DNA of 64,000 nt from Temnothorax longispinosus (Eukaryota > Arthropoda > Insecta > Hymenoptera > Formicidae), in contig NC_092360.1 of assembly GCF_030848805.1 (NCBI RefSeq), positions 2,790,001-2,854,000 on the forward strand, written 5' to 3'. The position numbers and the translations under genes were made by a program. Each line of letters opens with the position of its first letter. The stretch's first letter is position 1. Below are positions 33,776 through 47,400 of this stretch, piece after piece. Under the pieces are notes generated by a model, which ran no database searches, had not been told where the DNA came from, and was given only the letters and a program-made list of their open reading frames with translations.

Positions 33776-36700
33776 ATGACGATTGCCACTAGGGGCCAGG
33801 GAGTTGGCATAGACCCTCCCGACAGCCAGCAAAACACACAGGTATACAGATTTTGATAGCTGATCAGTGATAGTAGCGTGAAACACATCTCGCGTCAAAA
33901 GTGAAAACGGATTGAACAAAGAAAAATGTCTGCGCAGATGCACAGTCCGCCAGGTCCACAGCAATTGGCTGACACAATGTCGGGACTCCAGCTCACTGAG
34001 AATGTGGTACAAACGGAATGCAACAGTGACGCTATCACTACGGTAGAAGATAGCAACCAGCTTCATGAAGAGCCTGAGTTTCCTATTTTCAAACTTAATA
34101 TGCTTCATGAGAAGATATCTAGTCCACGATGGGTTGTACCAGTTCTACCCGAACAAGAATTAGAGTGCCTGTTACAAGCCAGTATCGAACTTTGTAAAAA
34201 AGGTTATGTATTGTTTATAAATTTTTCAGACAATTGTTCGCGTTTTCACTCGCGCATCGGGGAAATGATTTCACCTTTATGATAATGTGTTTATATAGAA
34301 GCGTTTATTTATAAGACGCACACATCAATTTTGCATTTACTGTATTGCAGGAATTGATGTACAAAGTGAAGCGTGTCAGCGCTTTTTTCGAGAAGGTCTC
34401 ACAATCTCATTTACCAAGATATTAACAGATGATGCGGTAAACAGTTGGAAGTTGAATATTCACAATTGTATTAACACTAATTGTGCACGTTTGGTGGAAC
34501 TATGTGTCCTGAAATTAGATGAGGACTGGTTTCCTCTACTTGATTTGCTGGCCATGGTTTTTAATCCTAGTAATAAGTAAGCGAATATTACACTATTGCG
34601 AATTATATAAATGTAAGTTTTCTGCGTGATTATTCTAAGTCTTTCAATTTTTTTTCCAGATTTCACACAGTAAATGCAATAAGAGTTTCGGAAACTGTTC
34701 CTCCTGGTAGTGACATTCCTGATGAGGAACTTTATGCTCGCCCACCATCTGACTCGCGAGCTCCTCGTGGTTGGCTAGTAGATCTTATAAACAGGTTTTT
34801 ATCATATTTTACACACATGTAAAAATGTTTTACTTCAGTATACATTAACGTGAGCTTTCGTTTCAGATTTGGGAGTCTCAATGGATTTGAAATTTTGCTT
34901 TCGAGATTTCAGAGTGGACGTAATTTAACAGTGCCAGTTATTTATGCTTTAATCAGACCCTTTGGCTTGTGTTACGAACTGTTAACTGTTCACACGATAG
35001 TTAAATATCTGATGCCTATTGTTGTAAGTATATTCTCACTTTATCATTGTCATTATTTATTTGTTACTCTAGAAGAATGCAAAGCACATTGTTACATTAC
35101 AGGAAATGGTACCTCTTATTTTGAATAACTTAACTGACGATGAGTTGAAGAAAGAGGCAAAAAATGAATCAAAAAACGATGCAATATCAGCCATAATCAA
35201 AGCTGCTAAATGCTTGGTGTCGCGCGTACCTCATCAGGAAGAGATGATAAAGAACTTGGAAATACTGAGACTGAAAATGATATTGAGACTCTTACAAATT
35301 TCTTCGTTTAATGGAAAGATGAATGCTTTAAATGAAGTTAATAAAGTAATATCTAGTGTTAGTTATCACCAACACCGTAATACAATAGCAGAGGAGGAGG
35401 AGTGGCTTACAGCAGAGCGTATGGCAGTAAGTATCGTCTAAAAATCCATAACCCTAATTGTACTAATAACACTTTTAACGTAATGAACTTTTAATATAAT
35501 AACTGAAGCAAACGATAATTCAAGTGTATTATATTATAAGTGTATTAATTGCTTGAGTATTTTGCAAATATTATTGTGAATTGTATTGTGCAAAGTTTGT
35601 AAAAAATAAGGAGTGCTTATTTGTGATACAGAAATGGATTAAAGACAATGGGGTACTGGAAATCGTACTGAGGGATTCGTTACATCAGCCGCAATATGTA
35701 GAGAAATTGGAGAAAATTTTACGCTTTATTATAAAAGAACGTGCACTTACATTAGAAGACTTAGACGCTGTTTGGGCTGCACAAGCTGGTAAACACGAAG
35801 CAATTGTGAAGAACGTTCATGACTTGTTAGCCAAATTAGCTTGGGATTTTAGTCCTGAGCAACTTGATCATCTATTTGAGTGTTTTCAGGTATCTATCGC
35901 GGTAATGTAAGAATATCAAATTTACACTGAACAGAATGTTAACATTGATGAAATGTGCTATTGTTTCAGACAAGTTGGAGGACTGCCAACAAGAAACAAC
36001 GGGAAAAGCTGTTAGAATTGATCAGGAGACTCGCGGAAGATGATAAAGACGGTGTTATGGCGCACAAGGTTAGATTGTCTTAAATATACAGATTTATATC
36101 TAAATACATTTTGAACTTGCAAGTGATTTGATTAATTCTACTGCCACAGGTGTTAACACTCTTTTGGACTTTGGCACATTCTGACGAAGTCCCTACAGAG
36201 ATCATGGATCAGGCACTGAACGCTCATGTAAAAATTCTCGATTACTCATGCTCGCAAGAGAGAGATGCGCAAAAGGCAATCTGGGTGGATAAGTGTGTTG
36301 AAGAATTGAAAAATGGTGATAAGTGGGCCCTTCCTGCGTTGAAGCAAATTCGGGAAATATGTTGCCTTTATGAACCAAATCCGAACCTAGGTCATAGTAC
36401 ACGTAGTCATCATTTGCATTACAGGTACAATGGCACATTAATGGTACATCACATACGTAAACGTACATATAAATATAACATATTGCTACATTAATTTTGT
36501 TCTTTATTGTTACTATATAGGCAAGAAGTAATAGAGCGTCTGCAAAGCGAACATTCAGTAGTAATTCTTGTAACAAATAGCTTAACAACTTACATGGATA
36601 AAGTGCGGCAGTTGGTAAAGGAAAATCCAGAAATCGACGCAAATACTTTTATGCCTGACGGCCGATATAATCATATTATGCAAGTGCAAGAGAGATTGAA

Positions 36701-39700
36701 TTTCTTGCGTTTCTTATTAAAGGTATGTTCCAGATCTTAGGACGAAGCAAACATAAATTTCTACAAAAAATACGGATAACGTGACGTAATTTTTTCTTTT
36801 CATAGGATGGACAATTATGGTTATGTGCTGATCAAGCGGAACAAATTTGGCAATGTTTAGCTGAGCAAGGTGTATTTGTTTCGGATCGTGAGGCGTGCTT
36901 CAAATGGTTCTCTAAACTTATGGGTGACGAACCGGATCTGGATCCAGCAATAAACAAGGATTTTTTTCAAAACAATATACTGCAATTAGACCCGACATTA
37001 CTTACAGAAAGCGGTATTAAATGTTATGAAAGATTTTTTAAAGCTGTTAATTCTAAGGAAGGAAAATTGAAACTGAAACGTAGAACATTTCTCATGGATG
37101 ATGTGGATTTAATTGGAACTGATTATTTGTGGAGAGTATGTAGCATTATATTTGTTTATTTCTTTGATTATGTAATTTTATAGGATTTACGTCTTTCCAT
37201 TTCCTTTCGTATGCATGTTTGTACAGTGATAATCTTTCCTATCTATAGGTAGTAACAAACAGCCCGGAAGAAATTGCAAATAGAGGCATAGAGCTCTTGA
37301 AAGAAGTGAACACTAATTTAGGACCGCGATTGCAGTCGTCCGTTTTGGCATTTCACGAAACGTATATAGCGGAATGTATGGACAGATTGAAAGCTCATTA
37401 TGATACCGTGACTGTCCTGAGCAGAGTATTTCTGGACGGAAAGGAGGAGCGTGAGGAACAAATGACAAATAAGATTAAAATGGAAGCCATAAAAATGTGT
37501 CGCGTTATGAAAGTTTTACAGGAATACATAAACGAATGCGACACAGCTTTTCCAGGGGAACGAAAAATATTACCATTACATAGGTAAACTTATAGTCGTA
37601 TATATCAATGAGAATGCTTCTTTTTTATATATACAGTGATAGCGCAATATCTATTCTGATTACAGAGCAGCTCGTGGGAAACATCTATCACTCGTTATTC
37701 GTTTTGCGAGTCCCGGTCGAAATGTCGACGACATAGATATCTTTACACACAGTAATGACACTTTAGCTTCATTGAGACGTCAAATATTACGCAGGATCAA
37801 AGCAAGCGGGACAAATGTGAAGCTCGATTTATTTATTAATGGAGAGTCGCTAGAACAATCCGATGATAGGAAACTCCTTTCTCAGATTCCACTGAGGGAC
37901 AAAATGGTGAGTATTAATAGGGGAAAAGCTGTGAGCGAAAGGTGTTTGTGATACTTAAAGAATCAATGAATATGATTTTTGTGTTTTGCTTAGTTATTGT
38001 CTGCGAAGCTCAGTCAAGTAAATAGCAATATGCCAAGCTCACCGGACAGTAGCTCTGATAGCTCTACTAGTTCTCCGCATCATCCATACGACGGGCCGAA
38101 TGTAGAGGCAGAGAATAGTTTACCTGGTGTGGTAAGTTTAATGTAAAATTTATAAATTTAGTTAATTATATCGCGTCTTCTAACGATTCTAACCATGCGA
38201 CTTTGTTTCAGGTAATGTCGCAAAGATCGCAGTACGCGACATTTTTCTTTCAATTAGCAGATCTTGGCTGTACTCTTCAGCACTCCCAATTGCGTGATGG
38301 TGCACGAAATCTCTTGCAATTAGTGCCGCCAGATACCTTCACTGTAACAAGATTACAGTGGCTATTTGGTCATTACAAAGATGACGAAGCTTTACAAAAC
38401 CCTTCTCAATATCATTGTAACGAACAGAATACGACAGTAGATTCTCTATTTTTTACTGCAAGTCCTAGCCAAGTTTTATACAATTTAGAGGTAAATACAT
38501 ATTAAATAGTGCTTAGCACAAATTTTATCCTTGCGCACTGTCAATAACAGTTTTCTTTTTCTCTTTTTAGGTGTTATACACTTTGTTAATGCCGGCTCTC
38601 GACCCTATGTCGGAGAGAGCATTTGAATTTCAATATAATTTCATAAAAAGCGGCGAAGCGGGCGTTATCCTCGATATGCTAACCAAAAATAAGTTTTTAC
38701 CAAATGCGGACGAAACCACGAAGCGGTCTGCGTATCTAACTGTGCTGAGACTGTGTAAGCTTCTTCTGACTGTGATGGGTAACGTGATGGCATGCGTGAT
38801 GGACGAAGTTCAGCAAACTGGTACTTCGGAGAATCACGACAATCACGTTAACAACCGCGGTCGGGTGACGGTATTGAAACAGGCTCTCCAAAGTGTACCG
38901 AATCAAAGTACCGAATACATGTTAAGAAGTGTGGCAGCCAAACTGGCACAGCATCTGGCGCATCGAATGCTATCCGGCGGGCCCGAGGCTGATCGATGTC
39001 GGCAGCTTTTTGTGCAGGCCCTTTCATGGGAATTACCGGATGTGGCTACTATACGTGCCATAATTAGATTAGCGTGGGCCGCATCCACGGGTAACTTGAA
39101 CAACATTAATGCATCGAACGAGATGCTCCACTCGATGCACGAGACCAACCAGAAGGAACAGAGAAATCCCGATAATAACGACGTTCTTGTGTGCAAAGAA
39201 GCACTGGAGGTATTGACAATCGCCCTCGTATTGAATCCATCGGCATTGGAAACGTTGTCGAGAGACAAAATATGGCATACTTTCTTGATAGACCTTGTGC
39301 TACTTAGTACGTCGAGAGCCATTAGGATCGCTGCTGGCGAACAATTTTTTCTTATATCGACATGGTGCAGCGGTGGACACCAAACGCTACTGGTCACCAT
39401 CACTCTTCTCTTCACCGTTTTAAACAGTACCGTTATGGAGAACGCGAAACAGAGCCACGAATACTTTCAGCTTTTGTGCCGATTGTTGAACTTTGCGCAC
39501 ATGTCAGGTTGCCCCCTCACGACTGCAGAGACACTACTGAACGTCGAAATAGCCTGGTTAAAGAAAGTTCGGGATAACGTGAAGGAGACCGGAGAGAGTC
39601 AGGTGGACGAAGCCTTGCTCGAGGGTCACCTGGGTTTAACGAAGGAACTGCTGGCCTTCCTGCCACCGAACCAGAAATACGAGATCGGTTCTGATGAGAA

Positions 39701-42700
39701 GCACGGGGTTAACTTGATCAAGGAACTGGTCGAGGACTTTGTGTTCCCCGCGTCTCGCCTCATGCTGCAGCTTCGCAGTACCGGCGAGCTCAGCGCGTCG
39801 CAAGCGTGTCCGGTGTGCACCACCCCTCAATCAACCAGCGCTGCGTTCGACTTGCTCGTAGGTCTTTGCGTAGGCTGTGTACCCAACATGAAACTTCTAG
39901 TCACAATGCTCACCGACATGTTCTACTCCGAGAAGGACGAACCATTAGTGGAGTGGGATTATTTACCGCCTGTCGGGCTTAGGCCGCTCAAAGGTTTCGT
40001 AGGCTTGAAGAATGCAGGGGCAACCTGCTATATGAATTCAGTATTACAGCAATTGTATATGGTGGAGAGCATTAGAGTCGGACTCTTGGCGGCGGAAGGC
40101 GCGGCGACTGATCTGAACGAAGATTTTTCGGGCGAGGAGAGGATCGAAGGGGAGCAGACAATCGAAACAAATGATAATGACACGAACGAAGAAAAGTGCG
40201 GTGCCGATGAATCCAGGAAGGAATATAACATCGGCATCTTGAAACAAGTGCAAGCAATATTTGGTCATCTGGCTTACAGCAAATTACAATATTATATACC
40301 TAGAGGACTATGGAAGCATTTCAAGTAAGAATAAAATAAAATTTTATTTGTAAAAATAAAAATTTTTCAACGTAATACGAAAATAATGTTTGCGAGAAAA
40401 GGGAGGCGAAAATTTCACAAAATACAATCTTATTTATATTGAAATGTGCAATTATATTCTGCATTTTAAATAATTAATGAGAAAATTTGGTTTTTATAGG
40501 CTTCAAGGAGAACCTGTAAATCTTAGAGAACAACAGGATGCAGTAGAGTTCTTCATGAGTCTAGTGGAGAGTTTAGACGAGGCATTGAAAGCCTTAGGAC
40601 ACGAGCAGATAATGGGCAAGATTCTTGGTGGCTCATACAGCGACCAAAAAATCTGCAAAGGTTGCCCTCATAGGTACCTTTTTAGTTCTTACATTCCACT
40701 TTCTTCGGTAGACTGTAATACCGCATTACATTATCTTCAGATATTCCAAAGAGGAGCCATTCAGCGTGATAAGTGTGGACATACGGAATCACAGTAATTT
40801 ATTGGATTCTCTTGAGCAATACGTGAAGGGAGAATTGCTGGAGGGTGCGGATGCTTACCATTGTGATAAATGCAACAAAAAGGTACGATTACGATAATAT
40901 ATCCTTGCAAATGTGTAAAAAATTCTTATTCTATAAGATGATAAGGGTGAAAATAATTATTTCAAAAGGGACACAATGAAAATAATTTGTCAGCAATGTT
41001 ATTTTCTTTTTCACGCACATACATTCTATACAAACCACAAGCAGCATTTCGCTCGATCAGAGATTTGATGTGTCTCTTTTATTTGTTTAGGTCGTAACAG
41101 TAAAGAGATTGTGCGTAAAAAAGCTGCCGCCTATATTAGCAATTCAGTTGAAAAGATTTGAGTATGACTTTGAGCGTGTATGTGCTATAAAATTCAACGA
41201 TTACTTTGAGTTTCCACGAGATCTGGATATGGAGCCTTACACTGTCTCCGGTTTAGCTAAATTGGAAGGAGAAGTTATAGATTGTGATTATGAGGAATCT
41301 GTGAAGGGAACGTGCACGAAGTATCAATTGACTGGTATCGTCGTTCATAGTGGTCAGGCTAGCGGTGGCCATTATTATTCCTACATCCTGCACAGGTATT
41401 TTTTTAAATATATAAAATACTTGTAAAAGTGATCACACAATTAAATTGTTTTTATAATTCAATAATTTTGCAGACTAAACGATGGTACGGCAAAGTGGTA
41501 CAAGTTCGATGATGGTGATGTAACAGAATGCAAAATGGAAGAGGAAGAAGAAATGAAATCTCAGTGCTTTGGCGGGGATTATTTAGGAGAGGTATTCGAT
41601 CATATGCTCAAGCGGATGAGTTACCGCAAACAGAAGCGATGGTGGAATGCGTACATGTTATTTTATACAAGACTAGATGTAGAAGAAAATTCTCTAATGA
41701 AGAGTGTAAATGAACTGTCATTGTGTAAGTATCAATTTAACATTTTACACGAGATCGATCTTGAACGAACCTGTCCGCTCTCATTATCCGCTCGTACTCT
41801 TCAGATACGAAACTAGGAGTTATGAAAATGCCACCAGCGATAGAATACAGTGTGCGAAAGCAAAATATAAAATTTATGCACAACCGTAATCAATTTAGTG
41901 CTGAATACTTCCAGTTTATTAAGAAATTGGTATCCTGTAATCCTCATAATATTAACCGGCAAAATCTGAATGAAAAACTTGTAAGTTCACCATATGTGTA
42001 AGATAGTGTATTTTTAACAGAACCTGCTTAATAATCGTGACAATTTGTATTGTAGAGCCCCGAAGCGGAAGAACTTGCGATGCTATCGGTTCAGTTAGCG
42101 TCAAGATTCCTCTTCTATACAGGTTTCCACACTAAGAAAACATTACGTGGCACGGCAACGGACTGGTATGACATTGTGTGTCACCACTTGCGTAGCAGTA
42201 AAGCAGTACGTTCTTGGTTCGCTAATGAAGTACTGTTTAATCATCCCCATAGGTATCAGATTTCTTTCCAAATACATAATACGTAAAGATATTTGCGTTA
42301 TAATATTAATCATATTTGTTATCCGTAGGTTTTGCGAGTATCTCTTGAGTTGTCCTAGTACGGAAGTGCGCACCGCTTTCCTCAAAATTTTAGTATTCCT
42401 CGCACATGTTTCTCTGCAAGATGGTCCATGTGCTCCGCCCAGTTTAAATGCACCGAGTGAGTACTAAGATACGCATAGAAATTCAGTGATACGATTAAAG
42501 TGGCACCTAATAATCTTACCTTTTCGATTTGTGAATATTTTTAGGTATCCTCTTGGATCCAGTAGCAACGCTCAGTGATCACTTGTTACACGCCGTACTA
42601 TCGCTACTACACCGTGAAATTTCGGATCACGGACGTCATCTTCCTCATTATTTTTCCCTCTTTCACGCATATGCTTCGCTTGGTCTTGCCGAAAAGGCGC

Positions 42701-44498
42701 AACTGCTTAAGGTAATAAATAATTACATTCACATAATTACATCAAGTATTAACGTTATCATCGTATCTTACGCTAGAAATAGAACATGTCCGATTTTAAC
42801 AATTTTTAAATATTATTTGCAGCTAAATGTACCGGTTACGTTTATGTTAGTGGCTATCGATGAAGGCCCAGGTCCTACCATAAAATATCAGTATCCGGAA
42901 TTGACTAAGCTTCACCAGGTAGTTAGCATGTTAATACGATGCTGCGACGTGTCGTCGAAAGTGCACTCGAGTCAGCAGCCCCGTGCGGAACCCTTACCAA
43001 ATCCATATGGGGATCCCGCGTGTCAGTCAGAGTATCTTATGCCCATCCAATCACAAGCAGTTGATATCTTGTTTATTCGTACCAGGTGAGGATTATCACG
43101 AGCTTTGAATTCCAGAGATGTAATATGAATTTTTTCATGTGATGTTATATTTGATATTTATTCTGTCTGTTGGGATAGTTATATTAAGAAATTGATCGAG
43201 GATGCTAATGTGACTGAAGATACGGTTAAACTATTACAATACCTTTGTTGGGAGAATCCACATTTGTCGCGAACAGTGCTTAGCGAACTGTTGTGGCAAA
43301 TAGGATTTGCTTACACCCATGAGTTGAGACATCATACGGATCTACTGCTTGCGATACTATTGATGGAAGATTCATGGCAGACACATCGAGTGCATAATGC
43401 ACTTAAGGGTAAGTTTGAACAAAAACAGTCTTTCACGTATTCGCTCATTAGCATCGCAATATACATGAGATTACACCTTTCAGGAGTTCCCGATGAGCGA
43501 GAAGGTTTATTTGAAACGATACAAAGAAGTAAAAACCATTATCAGAAAAGGGCTTATCAGTGTATTAAATGTATGGTACAGCTCTTTAGTAAATGCAGAC
43601 CAGCGCATCAGCTTTTGCATCATAGTCCGGAGTTGAAAAGAAAGTGGAGTCACGCCATAGATTGGCTCCACGACGAACTTGACAAAGTATGTAGCAGAAA
43701 CGGCGCTTAAACCACTCAATGTTAGGATGATTACGAATGTATGATAAATCGTCTTTCAGAGACCATATGCCTCTACGGCGCCTTATACACATGCGTACAA
43801 CAACTGGTCACCACCAACACAGTCCAATGATTCTGCAAACGGCTACGTTTTGGAACGTAGTAACAGCGCGAGAAAAACATTGGAGCGCGCATGTGAACTA
43901 TGTCCCGACGAAGAGCCGGAAGTTGAGGACACGAGCGAAGATTGCGCGGAAGAGGCCGAGAAATATCAGCATACATTTAAATGTCAATCTACTAATTCAT
44001 CTACCAAATATCAATCTACAAACAATATCCGATCTAGGAGGCGCATTAACAGACACATAGGATGGGCATCTATGGAGTAAGTTGTAACTACAAAAAAAGT
44101 ATCTTCTCTACATAAATACTTACATGCCTCTGATAATATTGATTGCAAAATACTGTTTATCTAAATCTTTTTGGAAATGCAAGATGCTGTACATTACATA
44201 GCTTAAAATTTACAGATAAATTTTTTGTAGATGTTGGATTTTTATTTTATTTGTAAAAGGACTAATAGCATCAATTGTAAATAATATAATAATTTTTTAT
44301 CGGACGTAAGCAAACCGATTTTTTTAATAGTCGTTTATTTCTTTTTGTAGTTATCCCGACTTTACCGTGATCCAACAAATGCAAGAAGAACAACAGCCTC
44401 AACCAGGACCTTCTCCAGTACACACACCCCACTTAGCGCTTCAAATGCATAACCCGCAAAACTGTGAGTCGTCACAAAATACCAGCCAGGATCCATAA
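33776..44498 (+). CDS. USP9X: Ubiquitin carboxyl-terminal hydrolase FAF-X (USP9X / fat facets)
   Basis: Large cysteine deubiquitinase acting in endocytosis, polarity and cell-fate signalling. Exons: 33776-33841 (proposed), 33938-34202, 34351-34576, 34660-34794, 34867-35023, 35103-35426, 35632-35889, 35970-36068, 36150-36424, 36521-36722, 36806-37135, 37249-37583, 37666-37906, 37994-38131, 38212-38490, 38571-40324, 40500-40673, 40741-40882, 41091-41395, 41474-41724, 41805-41980, 42056-42252, 42329-42456, 42545-42711, 42823-43085, 43179-43408, 43484-43686, 43760-44076 and 44351-44498. The total is 2594 residues, or 2576 if translation starts at the ATG at 33926 without the first intron. A ubiquitin-like fold lies around 37680-38020. 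The catalytic Cys is at codon 40026-40028 (NAGATCYMNS) and the His at 41370-41372 (QASGGHYYSY). Zinc-ligand pairs CKGCPHR and CDKCNKK are present. The long helical N- and C-terminal regions are intact. Confidence 0.96.
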
Positions 44499-47400
44499 TG
44501 AACGCTAAATACTGACGTTTTACCAAGTTGCTGCCTCAGTGAAACGATTTCGGGATACTTAGATATTACTGCGCCAGCAGCTTGGTGGCGAGCGGTAGCA
44601 GCACATGTACAGATATAACAAGTGAGGATTTGTTTTTTTTTAGTGATCATTCTTTAACGAACTCATGCTAATCTCTTAGTTTCACTGTGGGTAGTTACTT
44701 TGATAATATGACGCGCTATGAATGTTCGAATTGCAATGATGAAATGGAAGACGATTTCGACTGAAAAGTGAATTAACGCATGCTGAGGCAATTCTCAAAA
44801 TAATTTCTTTCCCCTTAATCTCGACACCATCTGTTTGTATCTCCCCGACGACCGGTTTGGCTTCCAATTCTAGAAATGACAATTTGATAAAAAGGAATAA
44901 AAATACGCTGTCTCTTCTCGAGCGATCGATAAAGCTAAATAGTACAGCTAGGAGTTTCATTTGCCTCGATTAATGCATGTGGATTCAAGCTTAGGAATAT
45001 CGTAAGATTGTATAAATGTATAGCGAGTAGTGTGTTATGGAATCCCGTTCTCTGCCGATTAGAAGACAAAAATATAAACCATAATTTTCCGTATGCCTAT
45101 GTAAATTTGTTACTAATAAAAAAAAACGAAGGGAAGTTGAAATGGAACTTTCTAACGCTCGAAAGATACGACTACAGAAAGGGGAAATAAGTTAGTACAT
45201 TCTCATCTCATTCAGAGAAAGCACGATTATCGCGAAAGAAAAAGCTATGCTCTAACGTATATATATATAAAAATATATATAGCTATGCTATATATGTATA
45301 CATAGCTTTTGCTATTTAATCTTTTAACAACAATAAAAGAATCTTTCTTGTACTTAATAATCTCGAGCATTCTGGAAGAAAGACACTTATCGGCGGCCTG
45401 CTGCGCGGCAAAATTTCAACATGCGCCAATGATGCCTCCTGTTGTGCTTTCTTTCAGTTCGACCGATTTGAAAGAGTTGTGCCTTCGACATTGTGCGACT
45501 CCCATTGTACTTTTAGGTAGATATTTAAGAATCAAGTTGTTGCTTCAAATTTGATTGCTTATACTTCGCTTGTTGAGTTGACCGTGGAAAAGAAAGGGGA
45601 AAGGAAGTTAGAGGAAACTTAGAGCATTACGTTGAAAAACGTGTGGAACACGACGAGAGATAATTTCGTCGACGGAGGGATCGACCGGAATGTATCTCGG
45701 AGCCCGAAACGAGGCGGGCCACTTTAGTTTATCATGACGCACGTACACGTTTAATACGACATCGAGTTGTCGGATGTATGTGGGCAGCTGCTTAAAAAAA
45801 AAGTGGGACACTGTCCTCATCCGCAGTCCAAATTTTTACGGAGAAAAAGGAATTGAGCAGAGCGGTAGTGAGACGCAAAGAGGATATGGAGCAAACAAAT
45901 ACTAGTTTGTATCGTTGTATGATACGATTCATTCGTTGATAGAGCTGTGGTCTTTTCGCAAAAGTTGTGAAAGCGATCATGGCGCGCACACCGGCTTCGG
46001 CAATTGTCCGGTATATTAACGGACAAAACACTCTATAGAGGAGAGAACGTGGAGACTATGCGACGAACGACCCTCGAATTTATGAACTGGCCATAGCTCT
46101 GACTTATTAAATAACGTGTGTTATATATAGATATTATATAAAAGTAATCTTTAAAAAGGAAAAGAGAAATAAAAAAAGGTCACGTGTGTAACGTGGAGTA
46201 AGCGAGCCGTGTGTATACATAAGATTTTCGTGCGAAAAACCAACGACTATGTCAAGACACCAGGAAGTAATGACGTATTGATTATTATTGTTCGTATTTA
46301 TCGCGAATACCGAGTTAAACAGTGTACCAAATTATATAATAGCTTCTATTGGTTAAACGATAATGGTACCTAATCTTACTCAGATATGTACATATAGACA
46401 ACCGCTTTTTATATATATGTGATAAAAAAAATTATATTCCTATTATACATTGAGATTTAGAGGAAACGCTATTGTAAATCCTGGTTTTTGTACACAGACT
46501 GTATACTAAGTTCACTTTTTGTTAACACGAAAAATGTAGTCTATAATTATTTAATATTTAATTGTATCACTAAATAAGCGTATAATGTACAATGCTTGTA
46601 CATCTTGATTTTCTTTCTGTTTTTTTTTTTTAAATTACTTCTTTAAGACGGTTCACAAACTGGAAGTGTCATGAATACTAGTGTCATTTATCTTATGCGT
46701 GGTAGAAATAAGAGAGACATAGGCTACGAGAGGTATGGCCGAGCGCGTTGGTTCTAATTAGTGACGGACAGGATCGAATATCGTTTTTTTTTCTTCTTAA
46801 TTTTTGCCATCGAATGCGAGGTGAGCGCTCGGTGCTGTTGCGCAAGAAGGAAAGAGAGGAGGTGTGCAAGGGGCGGTAGAGATTGCGATGGGATGTCACT
46901 TTTCTGTGCGTAACACAGGGTCACGTCAGGGATTTAAGATCAGTATAATTACACTGGATTACGGAGGGCACGCGAGAAAATCGCCTGTACGAATTCGTTC
47001 GCGAGGCTCAAAGGGTGAGACGAAGCGCGAGGCCTTTCCTCGCGTACGCGAGAATTTGAAATTATACCGATTTCCATAACACTTGTGTACGTAACTGAGA
47101 GGAGCGTGAGGGAAGAGAAAGGCGATCGTGTAGCAACGTTTTTACACGAGACCGTTCCGCGGATAAATTGCAAGGAACTGTTAAATTTATGCTGTTTAAT
47201 AACGTTGCGTACACGCCGGCGGAGGTAGCCGTCGCGAATTTACATTCGTTTCAGAATACGAGGGTCGTCGAGCGAAAAAAAGAGAAAAAGAATCAAAAGC
47301 AGGCTCAAAGGCAAATGCGTAAACTACAACGTGTAATTCGCATGCGAAACGCACGTGAGATCACAGAGTGGTATCGTTCTCGAGATCGTATGCAGTTATA

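Noticed and set aside
46735..46800. tRNA-Leu/Ser-like TATGGCCGAGCGCG (A-box-like) followed by a weak GGATCGAATA
   Set aside because: No acceptor or anticodon stem could be drawn; only box-like matches.
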